Assembly: GCA_002067975.1 (NCBI GenBank)
Contig: MVRS01000231.1
Coordinates: forward strand, 1-41,960
Source of the DNA: Syntrophorhabdus sp. PtaU1.Bin058
Lineage (GTDB): Bacteria > Desulfobacterota > Syntrophorhabdia > Syntrophorhabdales > Syntrophorhabdaceae
Reading direction: 5' to 3'
DNA length: 41,960 bases
A program made the translations under genes and the position numbers. Positions 14,841-23,071 of the stretch are shown one piece after another. The notes under the pieces are model-generated. The model was not told the DNA's origin and did not search any database. It saw nothing but the letters and a program-made list of their open reading frames with translations. The first letter of the stretch is position 1; each line of letters starts with the position of its first letter.

Positions 14841-16381
14841 GACGATACTACCACGACAGCGCTGGAGATCCAGCCTTCCCGGTTCCCGTAGAGGAGCACC
14901 TTATACCACTTTGTCCCGGTTCCGTCGGTCCTCTCTTCGATGATGTTGAGTGATTCCCCGCGGAAGATCATGCCGATCCGCTGGGACTGAAGATAAGGTG
15001 CGTTCCTTACATTTGCCGCATCCTTATTGACGATGGCGTATCTCTCGGACTTTGCCTCTTTTGTTTCTGTCTTAGGTTCTGCAATCTCTTGTTTTGTCGT
15101 TGCAGCCTGCTGTGGCGATGCGGGTTTTTCTGCAGGGCTCTCCGATTGCTGCAGGTCTTCCTGTGTTTGGGGCTTCTGGGGGCTTGCCTCCCTTTTGAGG
15201 ATAACCACCGTTTCCGGCGGCTTTGAAGGCGTGAGGAGATGGAAACCAAGACCGCCGAAAAACAGGGAGAAGATCACAATGAGTGAGATTAAAAATGGTT
15301 TTGAGAAGGTTATACCCTGATCGTCTGCGTCCTGGTCATCGCGGAAATCGTGGGCAACGTATTCAACGTGTTTCTTGTCGGTTTCAACCTTTTTCGTAGA
15401 TTGTACGGGTGCCTTTGAAGAAGACTCTCTACCGCTCTCTTTTCTCTCGACGTCGAGATAGGGAAGGGTATCGCCCCTCCCGGTCATGGCGTTGATCGCC
15501 TTCGATACCTCCTTGAAGGTTATCTTCCGGGTACGGTCCGTATATCCGGCGAGCAGGGCAAGGTCGGCAAGCGCAATGATTGTCCTTGGCAGACCTTTCG
15601 AGTACTTGTGGATGATCTCCAGCGCATCATCGGTAAATATCTCCCGTGCCACGTCGAGACCTGCCTTGTTTAACCGGTACCGTACAAGCTCCCGCGTTTC
15701 CTCGAACCGCAACGGCGTAAAGTAGTACCTGACAGGCAGTCTCTGCCAGAATTCCGGCATATTCTTTATGGTTTCCCAGAGGGCCTTTTGTCCTGAGAGG
15801 ATAAAGGTATGAAGGTATTCGTTGTTGTGTGTAAGGTTGATGAGCATCCTCAATTCCTGGAGGGTCTCTTCTGCCCCGCACAACATCTGTCCTTCATCGA
15901 TAACGATAATACTCTTGCCGCCCCGTTCCTTGATCTCTGTCAGGGCGTCCCTTAAAATCAAAAGGTTTTTCAGTTTATCTCCATCCTGCTGGAGGTCCGA
16001 AACGATGTGCATCCGGTTGTCTAAGAAATCAATTGTGAGGTTGCTGGGATTTTTTTCGCTTGATTTAAAGTCCTTGATGGATCCGGTTATATAGGCGATT
16101 ATCTGAGAAGGGGTCAGGGTTGGATGGTCGATATAGGCAAACTTGAAGGAATCGCCGTATTGCTCCCTCATGTCATCGATGAGACGGAAGATCGTCGTGG
16201 TCTTACCGAGCCCGGCCTCTTCGGATACGATGAGAACGCCGCCCTTATTCGTGTTGATCGCGTATTTTAGTCTTTCGAGGCATTCAAAGTACTGGCCCGT
16301 TACACACATCATCCTGCCGTCAGGTGCAAGGATGAACGGGTGCTGCTCCAATCCCCAGTATTTTATATATTCTTCTGTCAT
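14819..16381 (-). CDS. ExeA/GspA-like AAA+ ATPase with transmembrane segment and SH3b domain
   Basis: A 520-residue protein. The N-terminal AAA+ domain (about 1-290) opens with the ExeA hallmark YWGLEQHPFILAPD. It has a P-loop EEAGLGKTT near residue 55 in which the usual first Gly is Glu, and a Walker B KSIIVIDEGQ near 158. One transmembrane helix (FLISLIVIFSLFFGGLGFHLL) lies near 360-380, then a Pro/Gln/Lys/Glu-rich linker. The C-terminal SH3b domain (NVRNAPYLQSQRIGMIFRGE) probably binds peptidoglycan. ExeA helps assemble secretin complexes through the cell wall, so a similar role is likely. Its start overlaps the preceding nuclease gene by 4 bases. The final residues come from a heptamer array. 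Confidence 0.85.
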   Translation of the reverse strand: MTEEYIKYWGLEQHPFILAPDGRMMCVTGQYFECLERLKYAINTNKGGVLIVSEEAGLGKTTTIFRLIDDMREQYGDSFKFAYIDHPTLTPSQIIAYITGSIKDFKSSEKNPSNLTIDFLDNRMHIVSDLQQDGDKLKNLLILRDALTEIKERGGKSIIVIDEGQMLCGAEETLQELRMLINLTHNNEYLHTFILSGQKALWETIKNMPEFWQRLPVRYYFTPLRFEETRELVRYRLNKAGLDVAREIFTDDALEIIHKYSKGLPRTIIALADLALLAGYTDRTRKITFKEVSKAINAMTGRGDTLPYLDVERKESGRESSSKAPVQSTKKVETDKKHVEYVAHDFRDDQDADDQGITFSKPFLISLIVIFSLFFGGLGFHLLTPSKPPETVVILKREASPQKPQTQEDLQQSESPAEKPASPQQAATTKQEIAEPKTETKEAKSERYAIVNKDAANVRNAPYLQSQRIGMIFRGESLNIIEERTDGTGTKWYKVLLYGNREGWISSAVVVVSSKAVDSR

Positions 16382-16995
16382 GGTTTACAGTATTTATCAG
16401 GAGTATACCCGATTTTTAATGCGTCTGCACGATTTCTGAAGATTATTTTATCTTTTTCCGGGATCTTGCTCACATACTTGCAGGATGGTCTGTGGAGCGT
16501 GTAGGTGCGTTTATTGCCGACATAATAGGATTCCGTATCCTTTTTCTTTTCCTGCCAGAGTCCCTTTTCTCCCTCTGCGGCCTTTCTTTCAAGGTCTGTA
16601 AGCATCTTCTGGTGTTTTATATTCGGCGGCCTGACGGATGCCCTTGCATAGCCGAGCTTTACGAGTTCTGCGTTGACGAAGAGGTTCTTGACATAGACAT
16701 AGGCGAGCAATCGCCCCTGCGGGTCTTTTTTGTCGTGGTCGAATTCAAGGCGGACCTTTTTCAGGAAGACAAGCCTTTTATTGTATTTCAACGCCTCTTT
16801 TGCATAAAACTCCGTACTACCGTCTTTTGTATTCAGTTGCGGGGCCTCGATGCCCAGATATTTCACGGTTTCGCCTGTATCGAGCTGTATCGTATCGCCG
16901 TCGATGACCTTTTTGACCACATAGTCTTTGCTGTAGGCAGGGCCAGGGAGGAATAAGGAGAGTACGAAAAGGACAAAAAGGATGATTTTTTTCAT
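16378..16995 (-). CDS. Secreted thermonuclease-like (SNase) protein with Cys-rich tail
   Basis: About 205 residues. An N-terminal signal peptide (KKIILFVLFVLSLFLPGPAYS) is followed by a staphylococcal-nuclease fold (VVKKVIDGDTIQLDTGETVKYLGIEAP, then a DPQGRLLAYVYV segment with Arg, and GLWQ). The usual OB-fold nuclease residues are largely present: Asp in DGDT, Glu in GIEAP, Arg in GRLLAY. The C-terminal HRPSCKYVSKI and DKYCKP resemble an Ada-type metal-binding tail. Exported phosphodiesterase activity is likely. The ATG at 16995 is preferred to the TTG at 17001. It is cotranscribed with the ExeA-like gene (4-base overlap), which hints at a cell-envelope role. Confidence 0.83.
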   Translation of the reverse strand: MKKIILFVLFVLSLFLPGPAYSKDYVVKKVIDGDTIQLDTGETVKYLGIEAPQLNTKDGSTEFYAKEALKYNKRLVFLKKVRLEFDHDKKDPQGRLLAYVYVKNLFVNAELVKLGYARASVRPPNIKHQKMLTDLERKAAEGEKGLWQEKKKDTESYYVGNKRTYTLHRPSCKYVSKIPEKDKIIFRNRADALKIGYTPDKYCKP

Positions 16996-17077
16996 GCTCA
17001 AATGATTTTACAATATTTTATAAATATGTTAAAGAGATATTATCAAGTTAATTCTCTATGATGCGTCGGGGGTGTCT

Positions 17078-17611
17078 ATGAGAAAAGGGATTTTCACCGT
17101 AATTGTAGTGGTTGTATGCACGTTCAGCCCTTTGTATTGTGCCGGGGACGACAACGCGGTTACTACAGGTTTTGGGTTCGGGATATTTAATCGGGACCCG
17201 AAGTTCGGCAAACTGCGCGGAGACGGCAGGTATTACTATTTTTATCAGGTTGCCTACGCCCGGGAAAAGACACTGGTCAAAAACTTTTGTCTTCTTGTGG
17301 AGCCTTTTGCCGCATACGTCAATGATCCCCAGAGCGGGCTTGATGCCGGAATGACGATGTCCTTCAAGTACTATTTCGCTGAAGACTACAGGAAGAGTTT
17401 TTTTGCTACGTTAGGGACAGGGGCAGCATACACGACTATCGCGTTTGAGGAACAGGGAACGCACTTTTTATTTATCCTGCAGGGAGGCGTCGGTTACCGC
17501 TGGAATAATTATTTTATAGAGAACAGGTTCCGCCATTATTCAAACGGCGGTACTGAAAGACCGAACAGGTCGGTCAATGCAAACATTGTGAATATAGGGA
17601 TGCATTTTTAA
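17078..17611 (+). CDS. pagL: PagL-like lipid A 3-O-deacylase (acyloxyacyl hydrolase family)
   Basis: About 177 residues. A signal peptide (MRKGIFTVIVVVVCTFSPLYCA) is followed by an alternating-hydrophobicity beta-barrel ending in an aromatic residue (NIGMHF), as outer-membrane proteins do. The HYSNGG motif near residue 155 supplies the His and Ser of the PagL triad, followed by PN. The acidic residue expected 14 positions after the His looks replaced by Asn. It should remove the 3-position acyl chain from lipid A if active. The ATG at 17078 fits GGGGG at 17067-17071 better than the GTG at 17072. A strong hairpin follows the gene. Confidence 0.78.
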   Translation: MRKGIFTVIVVVVCTFSPLYCAGDDNAVTTGFGFGIFNRDPKFGKLRGDGRYYYFYQVAYAREKTLVKNFCLLVEPFAAYVNDPQSGLDAGMTMSFKYYFAEDYRKSFFATLGTGAAYTTIAFEEQGTHFLFILQGGVGYRWNNYFIENRFRHYSNGGTERPNRSVNANIVNIGMHF

Positions 17612-17622
17612 GGGCAGGATTA

Positions 17623-17655
17623 AAAAAGTGGAGCGGGTTTGCCGCTCCACTTTTT
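17623..17655. terminator. Bidirectional intrinsic terminator between pagL and the DUF35 gene
   Basis: A 14-bp perfect stem (17623-17636 with 17642-17655), GC-rich core GTGGAGCGG, 5-base loop and a T-run on each strand. It sits between two converging genes and ends both. Confidence 0.93.
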
Positions 17656-17688
17656 GTATACCCAATCGTTTTCTGTCGTTTGTCCGTC

Positions 17689-18186
17689 TTACTTCTTTAC
17701 CGGTTCAAAGGCAAAAAAGACCCTCTCCGACATGACGGTCCCCAGTTTACCCTTGTCTATGGGCAGTGCGGGGACTTCAAATACTGCGAGCTGGACTTCA
17801 TCACCACGCTTCAATGTTCCTGCCGCGCAATTGACGATGCGGCTCAACACCCTTCTCGCAGGATCGACGCCGAGATCGATCACCGCATGGATGAGCGGAG
17901 ACTGAAATCCGAGCGGAACGCCTTTCACTTCTTCCGAAAAGACAATGACCTTGCCCTTTTTCGGCAGATCTACGTATTCAAGGTCTTCGGAGTAGCATTC
18001 CGGGCATATTACCCTGGGAGGATATGAAACGAGACCGCAGCCCTTGCATTTTGTCGTCGTCAATCTCCCCTGTTTCAGGTTCTCATAAAACTGCCAGTTT
18101 CTGTTAAACTCTTTTGCCTCGAGAGGCCACATATCCATTGTTGATGGATAAAGATCTTCAAGTATTGGGATTCCCAGAACAGCCAT
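17689..18186 (-). CDS. DUF35 zinc-ribbon/OB-fold partner of the adjacent thiolase
   Basis: A 165-residue DUF35 protein: zinc ribbon with CKGCG and CPECY pairs (about residues 47-71), then an OB-fold (GKVIVFSEEV, LSRIVNC). Such proteins bind SCP2/SCP-x-type thiolases or aldolases and are needed for their acyl-CoA reaction, as in BbsA with BbsB of the benzylsuccinate pathway and ChsH2 with Ltp2. It lies 10 bases downstream of the thiolase gene with its own AGGAGGA-type ribosome site, so a complex of the two is the natural reading. It is the last gene of the catabolic run and is followed by the shared terminator. Confidence 0.88.
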   Translation of the reverse strand: MAVLGIPILEDLYPSTMDMWPLEAKEFNRNWQFYENLKQGRLTTTKCKGCGLVSYPPRVICPECYSEDLEYVDLPKKGKVIVFSEEVKGVPLGFQSPLIHAVIDLGVDPARRVLSRIVNCAAGTLKRGDEVQLAVFEVPALPIDKGKLGTVMSERVFFAFEPVKK

Positions 18187-18196
18187 GTTTTCCTCC

Positions 18197-19381
18197 TTAT
18201 TTTACTGGTTCTCTTCCATAGATTAAGATGGTGTGCTCAGCGTTAGCCCCGCTCAGGTTGTGGGTGAGGGCAATATCCGCATCCTTTACCTGGTGACGGG
18301 CCCTGCCCTGGAGCTGTTTCATGACCTCGATGCCCTGCCTGATGCCCGTTGCCCCGAATGGGTGCCCGCATGCCAGCAACCCGCCGTCTGTATTGACGGG
18401 GACCTTTCCGCCGATCTCTATCTGCTTGGAACCGCAGAAATCTCCACCTTCACCTTTCTTGCAGAAACCGAGTTCTTCGACCTCGATGACTTCCGAGATC
18501 GAGAAGCAGTCATGTGTCTGGGCGACCTTTATATCACCTGGCCCGACCTTCGCCCTTGCGTATGCCTTTTCCCCCGCCATCTTTGTATGCATCCAGTCTG
18601 CAAGGTGTGCACCGGGGAAGTTTGCCGATACGCTGTTCAGACATACCTGGGCAGTGCCCCTGATGTACACGAGAGGCCTGTCGGTAAACTTCCTGGCAAT
18701 CTCATCCGTTGTGATGATGCATACTGCCGCGCCATCCGTGATAGGGCAGCAATCATAGAGCGTGAGGGGAGGCACGACGACAGGGGCGTTCATTGCCTCT
18801 TCCAGCGTCAGGTTCTTCTGCATCTGGGCAACAGGGTTTGTTGCAGCATAGTTGTAGTTTGCCACTGAGACAGCGGCCAACTGTTCCTTTGTCGATCCGT
18901 AATGCATCATGTGCTCCTGTGCCGTCAATGCGAAGAATGGAGGCGGAAGTCCCATGCCATGGACGCCGTCCCAGTCATGGTCAACGGAAGCAAGCTCGCT
19001 GTAGAAGACCTCCCATTTCTGCGGTGTGTATAACTTCTCACCGCCCGCGACCATTACGATGTCAGCCGCACCGGCCTGCACCAGACCTGTCGCCAGGATT
19101 ATCCCTGTAGATCCGCCGGCGCATAGGGTATCGCACCGCGTGCAGATTGAGGTGGGTTTTACGCCAACCCTTTCAGCAATAACCGGCGCAGTGTTTACCT
19201 GGAATGAACACCTTCCGGCGTACGATGAAGCAACGATCAGCCCGTCTACGTCTTTTGGTTTTAAGGTAGGGATATCATTGAAGCACGCCTTGGCCGCTTC
19301 CTGGAAAAGGTCAACTAAGTGAGCTTCCCGAACTCCCCATTTGCATTGGCCGCCGGCCAATATTACTGCATTTCTTGCCAT
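18197..19381 (-). CDS. SCP-x/BbsB-type thiolase
   Basis: A 394-residue thiolase-fold protein. The nucleophilic Cys is in DTLCAGGSTGI near residue 88. The HDCFSISEVIEVEELGFC segment near 290 is typical of the SCP-x branch. GGLLACGHPFGATGIRQG near 335 supplies the catalytic His. It belongs to the branch that works with a DUF35 partner rather than the classic acetyl-CoA acetyltransferase branch. It should cleave a 3-oxoacyl-CoA with CoA at the end of the pathway encoded here, and the branch often handles bulky or branched chains. Strong ribosome site (AGGAGGA). The substrate is unknown. Confidence 0.87.
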   Translation of the reverse strand: MARNAVILAGGQCKWGVREAHLVDLFQEAAKACFNDIPTLKPKDVDGLIVASSYAGRCSFQVNTAPVIAERVGVKPTSICTRCDTLCAGGSTGIILATGLVQAGAADIVMVAGGEKLYTPQKWEVFYSELASVDHDWDGVHGMGLPPPFFALTAQEHMMHYGSTKEQLAAVSVANYNYAATNPVAQMQKNLTLEEAMNAPVVVPPLTLYDCCPITDGAAVCIITTDEIARKFTDRPLVYIRGTAQVCLNSVSANFPGAHLADWMHTKMAGEKAYARAKVGPGDIKVAQTHDCFSISEVIEVEELGFCKKGEGGDFCGSKQIEIGGKVPVNTDGGLLACGHPFGATGIRQGIEVMKQLQGRARHQVKDADIALTHNLSGANAEHTILIYGREPVK

Positions 19382-19404
19382 ACAATCCTCCTTAGAAATT
19401 GAAT

Positions 19405-19418
19405 TCAGCTATCAGCTT
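19405..19418. repeat. Possible heptamer pair TCAGCTA, TCAGCTT
   Basis: It lies in the 123-base gap between the thiolase and hydratase genes, with a third TCAGCTT about 20 bases later. Weaker than the other arrays, and the only one inside the catabolic run besides 22984-23037 and 28738-28804. Confidence 0.35.
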
Positions 19419-19504
19419 CAGTTATAAGGTATCAGCTTTACCGTATCGTTGGTCCTTTACATGCAGGCCGATCACTTGTCACTGAACGCCAAAGACCTTG
19501 TCTT

Positions 19505-20287
19505 CTACTTACCCTTATAATTGGGTTTTCTCTTCTCAACGAAGGCGTTTATCCCTTCTCTTCCGTCTTCAGAGGTGAATGCTATGGAAAAGGAATCCAT
19601 CTCCATCGTAAGGCCCGACGCAAGGTCCATATTGAGCCCGTCGTCGATACACCTCTTGATGAGGGCGAAGGCCGCCTTTGGTTTTGATGCCAGCTTTTTT
19701 GCCAGTGCCTTTGCTTCTTCCATCAACTTGTCTTTTGGCACAACCTTGTTCACGAGGCCGACCCGGTATGCCTCTGCGGCGTTTATGTTGTCGCCCGTGA
19801 AGATCATCTCCTTTGCCTTTGCAACCCCTATAAGCCTCGGCAGGCGTTGTGTCGCACCTGACCCCGGCATGATGCCGAGGCCGATCTCCGGCAGGCCGAT
19901 AACGGTATCCTCAGAGGCGATCCTAAGGTCACAGCAAAGGGCGACCTCGCATCCGCCGCCGAGCGCAAGCCCGAAAACCGCTGCGATCGTGGGTTTCCCG
20001 ATACCTGTCAGTTTATCAAAGGTTTTCCGTGGGGCTGTCCAGAGGAAGTCGAGCGTCTCTACGGCAGATTTTCCCATGACATCCTTAATGTCAAGACCGG
20101 CCGCAAAGGCCTTATCGCCATTCCCCGTGATGATGATCGCGCCGATCTCGTCGTCCTTTTCAAATTCGCAGACGGCATCGTAAAGTTCGTGATAGAGTTG
20201 TACGCTCAACGGGTTCACAGGGGGTCTGTTCAGTTTGATGATCCCTATGGGTGCTTCTTTTTCAACGATCAAAGTCTCGTAGGCCAT
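19505..20287 (-). CDS. Enoyl-CoA hydratase (crotonase family)
   Basis: A 260-residue crotonase. The oxyanion-hole segments are KAFAAGLDIKDV (about 62-73) and FGLALGGGCEVALCCD (about 104-119). Both catalytic Glu residues of hydratases are present, in GGGCE and in LPEIGLGIMPGSGATQ. It adds water to a trans-2-enoyl-CoA to give the 3-hydroxyacyl-CoA. Length is standard. It lies 22 bases downstream of the dehydrogenase gene with a strong ribosome site, so the two act in sequence. A second hydratase domain occurs in the fusion protein at 28825-30852. Confidence 0.9.
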   Translation of the reverse strand: MAYETLIVEKEAPIGIIKLNRPPVNPLSVQLYHELYDAVCEFEKDDEIGAIIITGNGDKAFAAGLDIKDVMGKSAVETLDFLWTAPRKTFDKLTGIGKPTIAAVFGLALGGGCEVALCCDLRIASEDTVIGLPEIGLGIMPGSGATQRLPRLIGVAKAKEMIFTGDNINAAEAYRVGLVNKVVPKDKLMEEAKALAKKLASKPKAAFALIKRCIDDGLNMDLASGLTMEMDSFSIAFTSEDGREGINAFVEKRKPNYKGK

Positions 20288-20309
20288 ACAAGCCTCCTTG
20301 CGTCTGGTG

Positions 20310-21170
20310 TTATTTTGAATAATCGTACCAGCCTTTGCCTGATTTTCTTCCCAGGATGCCTGCCTTCACGAGATTCCTGAGTGTAAACGGCGGATCCCAT
20401 TTCGACTCTTTCGGCAGATTGTCATAAAAGTACTGCGCCACATGGACGTTGATATCGAGACCCGTGAGGTCCATCAGCTCGAAAGGACCCATGGGATAGT
20501 TCAACCCGAGCTTCGCTGCCTTATCGATGTCTTCTATGGAGGCGACGCCCTGTTCATAGAGTTTAATGGCCTCGAGGAGATGGGGGACCATCAGCCTGTT
20601 GACGAGGAATCCGGGGATGTCCACGCGCACTTCAACGGGTTCTTTACCAAGTTTTCTGGTAAGGTCGATCGTTGTGGCAACGGTTTCGTCGTTTGTCTTC
20701 ATGCCCCTGATAACCTCAACGAGTTTCATCAACGGAACGGGGTTGAAGAAGTGCATGCCAACGACCTTGTCAGGCCTTTTTGTGGCTGTAGCAATCTCCG
20801 TAAGGGACATGGAGGAGGTATTCGATGCGAGGATCACGTCTTTCCTTGTGATCTCGTCCAGTTCTGCAAAGACCTTTTTCTTTATGTCCATTACCTCAAG
20901 GACGACCTCAACGACGAAATCCACGTCCTTCATGTCTTCCATCTTTGTGGTGCCTTTGATCCTCCCCATGATGGCGCTCTTATCTTCTGCCTTCATCTTT
21001 CCTTTTTCAACGGATTTTGAGAGGAATTTGTCGATATTCTTTATACCGCCTTCAACAAACCTGTCCTCAATATCCCTCATCACGACATCGTAGCCGGCCT
21101 GTGCAGCTACCTGTGCAATCCCGTTGCCCATGGTACCGGCGCCCAAAACCCCGATCTTCTTTATAGCCAT
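20310..21170 (-). CDS. hbd: 3-hydroxyacyl-CoA (3-hydroxybutyryl-CoA) dehydrogenase
   Basis: A 286-residue NAD-dependent dehydrogenase. The Rossmann loop GVLGAGTMGNGIAQ is at residues 8-21. The catalytic His is in MHFFNPVPLMKLVEVI near 140, with its partner Glu in the same stretch, and PGFLVNRLM is near 185. The C-terminal dimer domain has the GLNYPMGPFELMDLTGLD motif typical of butyryl-type enzymes. It oxidises (S)-3-hydroxyacyl-CoA to 3-oxoacyl-CoA. It has a strong AGGAGG-type ribosome site and probably starts the hbd-hydratase-thiolase-DUF35 transcript, since a 165-base gap precedes it. Confidence 0.92.
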   Translation of the reverse strand: MAIKKIGVLGAGTMGNGIAQVAAQAGYDVVMRDIEDRFVEGGIKNIDKFLSKSVEKGKMKAEDKSAIMGRIKGTTKMEDMKDVDFVVEVVLEVMDIKKKVFAELDEITRKDVILASNTSSMSLTEIATATKRPDKVVGMHFFNPVPLMKLVEVIRGMKTNDETVATTIDLTRKLGKEPVEVRVDIPGFLVNRLMVPHLLEAIKLYEQGVASIEDIDKAAKLGLNYPMGPFELMDLTGLDINVHVAQYFYDNLPKESKWDPPFTLRNLVKAGILGRKSGKGWYDYSK

Positions 21171-21335
21171 ACTAACCTCCTGATTTATTGAAAATTAAAA
21201 AATTCACATGCCGTAAATTTAACTTATTTATTGTGTATATAGCAACAGTTTTTTTGGGAATTCTCAGTTTAAAACAGACAAAAAACAGAGGGCAGGACAG
21301 CGGTCTTAAAGAAACCAGGATTCCCATCTGATGTG

Positions 21336-22916
21336 TTACGTTCCCACCGCTTCTTTCGCTGGTTTTACATACAACTCCCTTAGTTTCGGCTTCTCTATCT
21401 TCCCTGCCGGATTCCGCGGGACTGCTGCATATATTATCTTTTCAGGCCATTTATATTTTGCAAGTCCCTTCTCTTTACAGAACCCGATAACCTCCTCCTC
21501 TTCCATGATCTCTCCCTGCTTCAACTGGATGACTGCCATGGCGATCTCCACGAATCTCGGATGCGGGTACCCGATGACCGCGACATCCTGAATCTTCGGG
21601 TTTTTACGCAAAATATCCTCTATCTCGGCGGGGAATATGTTCTCCCCACCCCTGATAATAAGGTCTTTTGACCTGTCGGCAAAGAAGAGGTACCCATCTT
21701 CGTCGGTATATGCAAGATCGCCTGTATGGAGCCATCCGTCGGTAATTGTCCGGGCCGTCATCTCAGGATTGTATGCGTATTCTTTCATGAGGCGCGGGCC
21801 CTTGAGAAGCAGTTCCCCGACCTTGCCGGGCGGTTGTGTCTGGCCTTTGTCATCAACGACCCTTACCTCCATGAAGGGCCCCGGCCGTCCGATCGCGCCT
21901 GTTTTTCTCAGAATATCTTCATCATAGAGGGCAACGGTGCAGCCGCCTCCGCCCTCGGTGATCCCGTATGTGTTGAACATCTTTAATCCGGGGAATATCT
22001 TCTTGCTGTCCTCTAAAAGTACTGTGGGGACAGGTTGCGCTCCCATCGCAATATATCTCAGGTTGGAGAAATCATATGCGCCGATGTCCATTACCCCGGA
22101 CTTGATCATGTTGACAATATCAGACCAGATCGGCACGCTTATCCATCCCCCCGTGGCCTTTTCCTCTGCGATCGACCGGATCAATCCCTGCGGCGAAAGA
22201 TCCTGAGCTATCAATACCTTTCCTGCTGCCATATAGCAGGGGAAAGAATAGAAGAGGGAGCCGCTGTGGTAGAAAGGATGCGGAGCTATATATACGCTTT
22301 CATGCCCCTCGCCGAAGGTCAGGCCGTTGCCTATTCCGATATGAAAGAGGCTCTTGTGGGTATGGCAGACAGGTTTCGGCGCTCCCGTTGTGCCTGATGT
22401 GAACATGAGCTCTGCCATCTCGTCGTCTGCCGTTTCAACCGTTACCTCCGACCGGTCACCTTTATCGATGATCTCCTTGTACGATGTCATGCTTGACGGG
22501 ATGTTTTCCCCCACGCAGACGTACCTGTTGACATAGTCCAGTTCGTTGATAACAGGTTCAACCTTCGGCACAAATGTATCATCCAGCATAAAGACCTTCG
22601 ACCTCACGACGTCGGCTGCATACTTGATATCACCCGTTGCAAAACGGTAGTTGAGGGGTGTTATAGTGGCTCCGGCCTTCAATATCGCCATATACGTGAC
22701 GTACCACTCGATGCTGTTCATCATGAGGTGGAGGACAATGTCCCCCTTTTTTATTCCGCACTCCTTAATCATGAATTGTGCGAGTTTGTTTGCCTGGTCG
22801 TTAAACTCTCTCCAGGTAATGGTCCTCCTTATTGCCTTTGAAGGATGTCTTTCGATGAGGAATTCTCTCATAGGGAATTTATCTGCGTTGAGACTGCACA
22901 ACATAGAGAAATTCAT
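21336..22916 (-). CDS. AMP-forming acyl-CoA ligase (first of two)
   Basis: A 526-residue ANL-superfamily ligase. P-loop ELMFTSGTTGAPKP is near residue 170, YGITEGGGG near 305, GDLAYTDEDGYLFFADRSKD near 405, hinge and IIRGGENIFPAEIE after it, and the adenylation Lys in RNPAGKIEKPKL near 505. It activates a carboxylic acid with ATP to an acyl-CoA via an acyl-adenylate. Sequence style is that of medium- or long-chain or aromatic-acid ligases, but the acid is not readable. Strong AGGAGGT ribosome site. It is only about 35 percent alike by eye to the second ligase (27060-28628), so different substrates are possible. Confidence 0.9.
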   Translation of the reverse strand: MNFSMLCSLNADKFPMREFLIERHPSKAIRRTITWREFNDQANKLAQFMIKECGIKKGDIVLHLMMNSIEWYVTYMAILKAGATITPLNYRFATGDIKYAADVVRSKVFMLDDTFVPKVEPVINELDYVNRYVCVGENIPSSMTSYKEIIDKGDRSEVTVETADDEMAELMFTSGTTGAPKPVCHTHKSLFHIGIGNGLTFGEGHESVYIAPHPFYHSGSLFYSFPCYMAAGKVLIAQDLSPQGLIRSIAEEKATGGWISVPIWSDIVNMIKSGVMDIGAYDFSNLRYIAMGAQPVPTVLLEDSKKIFPGLKMFNTYGITEGGGGCTVALYDEDILRKTGAIGRPGPFMEVRVVDDKGQTQPPGKVGELLLKGPRLMKEYAYNPEMTARTITDGWLHTGDLAYTDEDGYLFFADRSKDLIIRGGENIFPAEIEDILRKNPKIQDVAVIGYPHPRFVEIAMAVIQLKQGEIMEEEEVIGFCKEKGLAKYKWPEKIIYAAVPRNPAGKIEKPKLRELYVKPAKEAVGT

Positions 22917-22983
22917 TGCAACCTCCTCGGTTTTTTATTATTGGGGCTTGCGTCGCCCCCTCCAACTGATACCGTTAAGATCT

Positions 22984-23037
22984 CGTTAGGCGTTAGGCGA
23001 TTAAACCCCTTACGACTTACGCCTCACGACTTACGGG
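22984..23037. repeat. Heptamer arrays between the ligase and the metallo-hydrolase
   Basis: CGTTAGG x2 lies at 22984-22997. TTACGAC, TTACGCC, TCACGAC, TTACGGG lie at 23010-23037. The following word CGCTCCATGCCC is also present at 69-80 beside the array at 105-155, so flanks travel with the arrays. Confidence 0.82.
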
Positions 23038-23071
23038 TTTATGCTCTCCGCTCCATGCCCTCTGCTGCCTT

